Source of the DNA: Coprinus comatus
Taxonomy: Eukaryota; Basidiomycota; Agaricomycetes; Agaricales; Agaricaceae
Assembly (NCBI GenBank): GCA_034638255.1
Contig: JAWPGT010000009.1
Location: forward strand, 496,001-560,000
Direction: 5' to 3'
Length of the DNA stretch: 64,000 nucleotides
The position numbers and the translations under genes are program-made. The notes under the pieces were generated by a model. The model had not been told where the DNA came from, made no database searches, and worked only from the letters and a program-made list of their open reading frames with translations. This document shows positions 57,709 through 64,000 of the stretch, piece by piece (positions within the stretch are counted from its first letter, which is position 1; each line of letters starts with the position of its first letter).

Positions 57709-60700
57709 ATGCCTCCTAGAAGGTCGACGCGCTCTCACCAGAGCATCGGTTGAGCCTGTATCGGCTGAAGTATTACCAGCGAAACGGAAACGAGGACAAA
57801 CTATAGAACCTGCGGAACAAGAGAAAGAAAATGTTGCTAAGCCACCATCAAGAAGAGCATCTTCCCGTTCATCTACCTCGGCTGCTCCTAAGGTCAAACC
57901 AACATCTCGTGCCAAAGCTTTGCCAAAAGTTGAAGAAAGTGGAGGAGAAGAGGAAGATGAGCCTGTTAAGAAGAAAGCGAGACCTTCTGTGGAGCATGGA
58001 AACGAGATGGAGAAGAGGAGGAAGAGGAAGAGGCACCAATTAAGCCTGCCAGAGCTCGAAAGACTAATCGTACATCGGTGAAGATGGAGATTGACGAAGA
58101 AAAACAAGGATTGAAGCCTCCGTCGAAACGACTAACAAAGAAAATATCGACAAGTAGTGGTCGTAGCAGAGTGAAGAAGGTTGTACCGGAGGAAGAGGAG
58201 GAAGAGCCTGCACAGGATCGAGGAGAAGTGGAAGAAGAAGATGTGAAGCCACAAGCTCGTAATGGACGACGAGGGAAAAGGGGTGTTCAATCAACACAGA
58301 GTGTCGAAGAAAGTGTTAAGCAGGAGGCCGATGAAAATGTGTCTCGAGGATCACGGGGTAAACGCCGGAGCAGCTCCAAAGTTACTTTTACGAAATCCAA
58401 TCAGGAGGAAAGTGGGAGCGAGGCAGAGGATGATGTCGAAGTGATACCAGTAACAAAAAACAGGAAAACATCGCTCACACAGCCAGAACCAGAACCAGCT
58501 GTGGCTGAAGCAGAGGAAGAGGAGGAACACTCATTGTTTGACCGTATTCCGATGCCTAGGGTTAGCCAACTTCCCCAGATAATCCTGGAGGTACCAACCG
58601 GACCCCAGTCGCGACTGGTCATCCACAAGCTCGTCCTCGTCAATTTCAAGAGTTATGCTGGTCGTCAAGAGATTGGACCCTTCCACAAGGTAAGTCAGGT
58701 ATCTATTTTGTTTGCTTCTCAACATTGATACATAATTCCCAAGTCCTTTTCTGCAATCGTTGGTCCAAATGGTTCCGGAAAGTCCAATACTATCGATGCT
58801 CTACTTTTTGTCTTTGGATACCGTGCCTCAAAGATGAGACAGGCCAAAGTATCGGAGCTCATCCATAATTCTGCCATGTACCCGGACTTGGATGAATGTA
58901 GCGTCGAAATCCATTTCCGCGAGATCATTGACTTGGTATGTTTGTTCATTGAATTCTTAAAACTTTATCTTGACATGACACTCAGCCTGGACCCGACGCA
59001 TACAAGATTGTTCCAAAATCTGACCTTATCGTTGCGCGCCAAGCTTACAAGAACAATTCAAGCCGTTATACAATAAATGACCAGGGCAGCACTTATACCG
59101 AAGTCCAGACTCTCCTGAAAGGCCGTGGTATCGACCTTGATCATAAGCGTTTCCTAATTCTGCAGGTACGAGCGTTTGTTAACTATCGGAGAGACAAAGA
59201 TGCTAACGTTAGCTATAGGGTGAAGTCGAATCTATCGCGCAAATGAAACCCAAAGCCCCATCCGAGCATGAAGATGGTCTCCTCGAATACTTGGAAGATA
59301 TCATTGGCACATCCGTTTATAAACAGCCCATTGACGACGCGTTCAAAAAGATGGAAGAACTTCAAGAAGATCGCACAACGAAGATGAACCGTCTTCGTTT
59401 GGTCGAACGTGACAAGGCTGCATTAGAAAGCAAGAAACGTGAGGCAGAGGAATATCTGAGGATGAGGAATGAGTTTGTTCGAGCACAATCACGATATTGG
59501 CAATGGGTTTTGTGGAAATGTTTCCAAGCTGAATCCAAATTCCAGAGTCAAGAGGTGAGAGACATCTGCTAAATTCACCTGCTCGAGTTCTGAAACTTGT
59601 GTAAATTTTAGCTCAAACTGCAGAAGGAGCTTGCAAGTGAGACAGAAAAGAATAAAGACGACATTACGCACTTCGAGATGCTGCAGGAGCATTATAAAGA
59701 GCGTGAAGCACTTTATGATGTACGTCGTCTCGCTTTGTATACCACGCATCTATTGAGTTTATCATCGAGTAGGAAGTACAAGAAGCTGCTACGGCGGTCC
59801 GCAAGGAATTAACTACCAAGGAAAAACAAGAAGTCAATCTTCAGGAACGTTACAAGCACGCAAATGGAAAGGCAAAAAAGCTAAAGAAACAGCTTCAAGA
59901 GGTATGTATAACTACACTACGAACTACACATTGACTCAGTCCAATCTCTACTAGGATAAAAATGCGAAGAATCAAGCACATCGTGACTTTGATGACAACA
60001 AGGCCAGAATAAAGAAAGGGAAAGTCGAAGTTGAGAAATTGGAGGATAGATTAGAAGAGGAAGAGAAGGTTCTTGAGGGTATCCGTGATAGTTTGAAAGG
60101 TGATTATGTTTTATAAGAACGCTTGGACTATTTATCTGACATTTTCTTCAGATAAGACCCAAGTTTTCCATGACCAAATTGAAGTTAAGCAGAAGGAACT
60201 CCAACCATGGACGGCGAAGATAAATACGAAGCAAACCGCGATTGACATTGCCCAGAGCGAAAGGGATGAGCTCGCCCAAAAGGCGGAAACGATCAAAATT
60301 GCGGAGAAAGAAGCTGCTGAGACTTTACAGACCAAACGAGAGGAATACGAAGCCAAGGTTCGCTGTATTTTGAAGTAGTCTTTCGATGACCTGCTAATTA
60401 TTAATCCTGCAGGTTTCCCAGCAACAAGAGGTCCGGAATAAAAAGACCAGTTTGCAGGAAGATATCAAGACCGCGGAGCGTAGACATCAGGTTTGGCTTT
60501 TAGTTATCTTCACAATCATCAAACTAATATATCTATTGTGTTTAGACTGCACAAACTCAGCTTCAGGAATGGAGATCGAAGGCTAGTTCTGCCCGCCAAA
60601 AGGTCGAAGAGGCCAGGGCTTCACAATCCGAAAACAAGTCTCAGGGCAAAGTTCTTGATAGTCTCCAGCGTCTCAAGAGCCGTGGCCAGATTGAAGGTTT

Positions 60701-63438
60701 TCATGTACGTGTTCTTCTATTAGATGGCTCACTCACTACCCATTTTCTAAAAAAAAAATCGTTTCTAGGGTCGTCTCGGTAGTTTGGGTACGATTGACGA
60801 TAAATATGACGTTGCGGTTTCGACTGCGTGTGGCTCTCTCCATCATCTTGTGGTCGACAGAGTTGAACAGGCTCAAAACTGTATCGAATATCTTCGTACT
60901 CAGAACATCGGTCGCGCTACTTTCATGGTTCTTGAGAAAATTCCAGCTGAAAGGGGTATGGAAAAGATCAAGACACCAGAAAATGCTCCTCGTCTATTCG
61001 ATCTCATCAAACCTAAAGACCCTCGCTTCGCACCCGCCTTCTATAAAGCACTTCGTGACACCCTTGTTGCAGAAAACCTGGAACAAGCTAATCGAATTGC
61101 ATTCGGAGCTACGCGATGGCGTGTGGTGACACTCGCTGGTCAGATGTTTGAAACTTCTGGTACGATGTCTGGTGGTGGCGGTCAACCTTCACGAGGTGCT
61201 ATGAGTTCCAAATTTGCAGCTGAGGCTGTCAGACCTGAAGTCATCCAAGAATATGAACGGGTTAGTCAGGATACATATGAGAAGTTGCAACAGGCTACCG
61301 AAGAAGCTAGAGTCGCGGAAGCAGAACTTGAACGATTAAGAAGGTTGGGACCGGAGTTGGATATGGCGTTCCAAAAACTTACGTTGGAGATTGAGACTGG
61401 AAAGAAGTTTATCACTGATGCAGAGAAGAGGGTGAGAGACTTGAAGTAAGTGATATTATATAATGTGTTTGGTGTTGACTAACGTAAAACATATTTCAGA
61501 GCTCAAAACAAGCCAAATGAGGGTGATCTGAAGCGTATATCCATTCTCGATAAAGAAATAGAAGCAGCGACTACCGAACTCGAGAAATTGCAAGAGAAAT
61601 CTGGAAAAATCGAGGCTGCTATCAAGACTTTGGAGAAGAGTATCCTTGAAATAGGTGGTTCCAAACTACTTTTCCAAAAATCTCAAGTCGATTCTCTACG
61701 CAATCAAATCAATCTTGCTAATGACGCAATTACCAAAGCTGAAGTGGCTATGAATAAAGCTGAGAAGGATATTGCAAAATATGAAGGTGCTATTGAGACA
61801 AATGAAGCTCAGTATAATGAAGTGGCGGAAGAAGTGGAAGAGTTACAGGGTCAGGTTGAAGAATTAAAAACTTATCTTACGGAATTACGCGAAAAGGTGG
61901 AGGATGCTCAACAAGCGGCGGAGAATTCGAAGGAGGATTTGGATCAGCTTAAGAAAGAGCTCGATGAAAAAGAGGAACAGATTTCTGAGTTCAGGAAGAA
62001 ACAGGTTAGCTGGGTATTTTGTACTCTGAAGACTTGATGGCTGACCTTGCATCTCTGTTTTAGAAAGAATTGCAGCAGGCTATTGCCGATACTCAGAAGG
62101 AACTGAAAGACAATGAGGTTAAGATTGAGCATTGGCAATCAGAACACGACAAATTGGAGCTCGAAGAGATTGAGTGAGTCAATTATATTGAATGAGACTT
62201 TTCAGTCTTTTGACCTCCCACGTTAGCTCAGACGATGAGGATGAGGATGAGGACGAACAGACTGAAAGCGCTTCAACAAAGACCAAAGACGGTGATGGCA
62301 CTTCCGTGGCAGAAGGTGAAGATGAAGAGGGAGAAAGAGTCAAAGAAGATCCAGATGGGCCTTCAAAGAAACCCGCTGCTCCTCGCAAGCTACACGAGTA
62401 CACACCGGATGAGCTCATTCATTTCAAACAGAAGGAGCTTATTGGAGACGTTGAGTTGCTAGATGGTAAATTAATATACACTGCCAATCCTGATTTGGAG
62501 GCTAACGATCACATTCGCCAGAAAAACTCAAGAATGCCAAGCCAGATCTTAGTGTTCTGAGAGAATATAAACAACGCGAAGCCGAGTTCTTGAATCGTGC
62601 CAAGGAACTTGAGGAAGTTACAACCCAAAGAGATGAACAAAAGAAGGAATATGATAGCTTGAGGAAGAAGAGATTAGACGAGTTCATGGCTGGATTCAAC
62701 AATATCTCCTTGAAATTGAAGGAGATGTACCAGGTAACTCTTTTTTACATCGTATTATTTTCTAGAACAATGCTGACACTATACAAAAGATGATTACGCT
62801 CGGAGGCAATGCTGAACTAGAACTTGTGGATAGTTTGGATCCCTTCTCTGAAGGTATTATCTTCAGTGTAATGCCACCCAAGAAGAGTTGGAAAAATATC
62901 TCCAATCTGTCGGGTGGAGAGAAAACTCTTAGTTCACTTGCTCTCGTCTTTGCGCTACATCACTTTAAGGTTTGTTTCTTACCATTAGGTTTTTTTATCA
63001 TTGCTAATGACAAATTACACGAAATATAGCCTACTCCATTATACTTTATGGACGAAATTGATGCTGCACTGGATTTCAGGAATGTTTCTATTGTTGCAAA
63101 CTATATCAAAGATAGAACAAAGAATGCGCAATTCATTATCATTTCTTTAAGGTCCGTTTTATATTACTGAACTAAGAGTTAGTTACTCACATCAACGACA
63201 GAAACGACATGTTTGAGCTTAGTCACCGCCTCATCGGTATCTACAAGACTTCAAATGCTACACGAAGTGAGTCATTCATCCCTCGTTCACTAATCCACAT
63301 AAGCTACAACGACACATAGGTCTTTCCATCGACAACCACCTTCTACTTACAAATAAACAGAAGACAAAACAAAGTCGAACTCAAAGTCAGCAGAAACAGC
63401 AACAATCCGTTTCTCTCTCAACCGCATCCGAAGTGTAG
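57709..63438 (+). CDS. SMC4: Condensin subunit SMC4 (N-terminal indels)
   Basis: Many exons. A long basic/acidic N-terminal extension precedes the head: LVIHKLVLVNFKSYAGRQEI, Walker A SFSAIVGPNGSGKSNTIDAL, then KMRQAKVSELIHNSA. Long coiled coils flank a hinge with GRLGSLGTIDDKYDVAVSTA and SGTMSGGGGQPSRG. The C-terminal head has the ABC signature NLSGGEKTLSSLALVFALHH and Walker B PTPLYFMDEIDAALDFRNVS. KSYAGRQEIGPF and the hinge mark SMC4. With SMC2 it forms condensin, which compacts mitotic chromosomes. Near the start the frame slips: MPPRRSTRSHQSIG ends in TGA, while ASVEPVSAEVLPAKRKRG continues one base later (about 57734-57737), and it slips back near 58000-58012. Both lie in disordered sequence. 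Otherwise all exons join in phase, ending SVSLSTASEV. Confidence 0.93.
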
Positions 63439-63675
63439 TAGACCCGCCCCTTAGTTTACATGTTGTTGTATACCCTATGTTTGTTGTTTTTGGGCCCTCT
63501 GTATAGTTTTAAACCTTTTTTGTTGGTTTATTTCTCTTCTAATCATCGTCTACTGCTATCCATTTTATCACAGGTGATTATTGTCAAATTATGTTATCAT
63601 CATTACAGTCTACCGTACCATATTTACTTAAAACATATGTATTTTTTCTTGAATCTCTCCATGAAAACGGCTGCG

Positions 63676-64000
63676 TTATGTTGAAGAGTTCATGTTAGGA
63701 TTTGGTGTTGAAACGGTACCACCTGACAAGAATTCCGGTATCCAATCAAGTACACCCAACTCTTCAACCATCTTATTATCCAATATTGTTATACCCTCAA
63801 CTCTCTCTTTTTCACTCGGTTTCCACACCTCCTCCACCTTAGACCTCCACGAATTATATTCCAAAGCATCAGGTGACGTTTGGGCCATATCCCAGTACTT
63901 TTTCAAAACAGCCCTGTATCCTGGAGGAACAACTAAAACATCCGCCTCCAGAAACCATGGATGTAAAAGCGCATCAGCAAATGTTAAACGAGCTCTATAT
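63676..64000 (-). CDS. Unidentified protein, C-terminal part (gene continues past the window)
   Basis: The frame is open to the right edge and ends at 63676. It begins within YRARLTFADALLHPWFLEAD and continues VLVVPPGYRAVLKKYWDMAQ, ALEYNSWRSKVEEVWKP and EELGVLDWIPEF. The RLTFADALLHPWF element looks like kinase subdomain XI (R-x(4)-A-L-x-H-P-W-F), so this could be the end of a Ser/Thr kinase followed by a C-terminal extension. With the rest out of view the match is weak. Convergent with SMC4, about 240 bp apart. Confidence 0.4.
   Translation of the reverse strand, partial: YRARLTFADALLHPWFLEADVLVVPPGYRAVLKKYWDMAQTSPDALEYNSWRSKVEEVWKPSEKERVEGITILDNKMVEELGVLDWIPEFLSGGTVSTPNPNMNSST

Overview
The window is nuclear DNA of a filamentous fungus, most likely an Agaricomycete (mushroom-forming basidiomycete). 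The evidence is short introns of about 50-65 nt in nearly every gene, GT-AG junctions with GTRNGT-like donors, closely packed genes on both strands, and protein families typical of that group: F-box proteins, short single-pass surface proteins, FAS1 proteins, a CE5 cutinase, and small secreted proteins. No phage, plasmid or CRISPR feature is present. Coordinates of spliced genes come from reading donors and acceptors by eye and checking that exon lengths add up to an open frame.

Left third (1-20 kb): the 3'-truncated end of a membrane protein gene, then intronless COG8 (Golgi tethering), then an accessory stretch (3.4-9.8 kb) with three related single-pass membrane proteins. One of these is a relic and two are separated by a nest of AT-rich inverted-repeat elements. 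A repeat- and relic-bearing desert follows, interrupted by one F-box gene, then an RS-rich nuclear protein gene.

Middle (20-31 kb): a secreted FAS1 protein, two tandem aldo-keto reductases (the second carrying a 1-nt frameshift), a secreted cutinase-family esterase, and the first arm of a large inverted segmental duplication. That arm (26.9-30.26 kb) carries a gene for a small secreted protein and ends exactly at a tRNA-Asn. An 805-bp fold-back element with near-perfect 329-bp arms and tRNA-like boxes has inserted in this arm. The other arm lacks it and preserves the empty target site.

Right-centre (31-45 kb) lies between the two arms and is mostly housekeeping: alpha-ketoglutarate-dependent xanthine dioxygenase, divergent RPL21/RPS9, ER class I mannosidase (GH47), an SCI1-like RS protein, LTO1, and an NDK-domain pseudoenzyme with a repeated tail. 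A third tRNA-Asn at 45.4 kb begins the second arm (to 47.98 kb), which has an identical copy of the secreted-protein gene.

Right end (48-64 kb): RVB2 (Reptin) and mitochondrial uL2 share a 134-bp promoter. Then come GON7 (KEOPS), a family-16 methyltransferase, NOP10 (64 aa), a diverged third secreted-protein paralogue, condensin SMC4, and the 3' part of an unidentified gene.

Two themes stand out. The first is a family of four-cysteine small secreted proteins, with two identical copies on the inverted arms, one diverged paralogue and one relic. The second is a run of single-nucleotide indels in otherwise conserved genes, including the essential RVB2 and SMC4, which looks more like residual base-calling error than biology.
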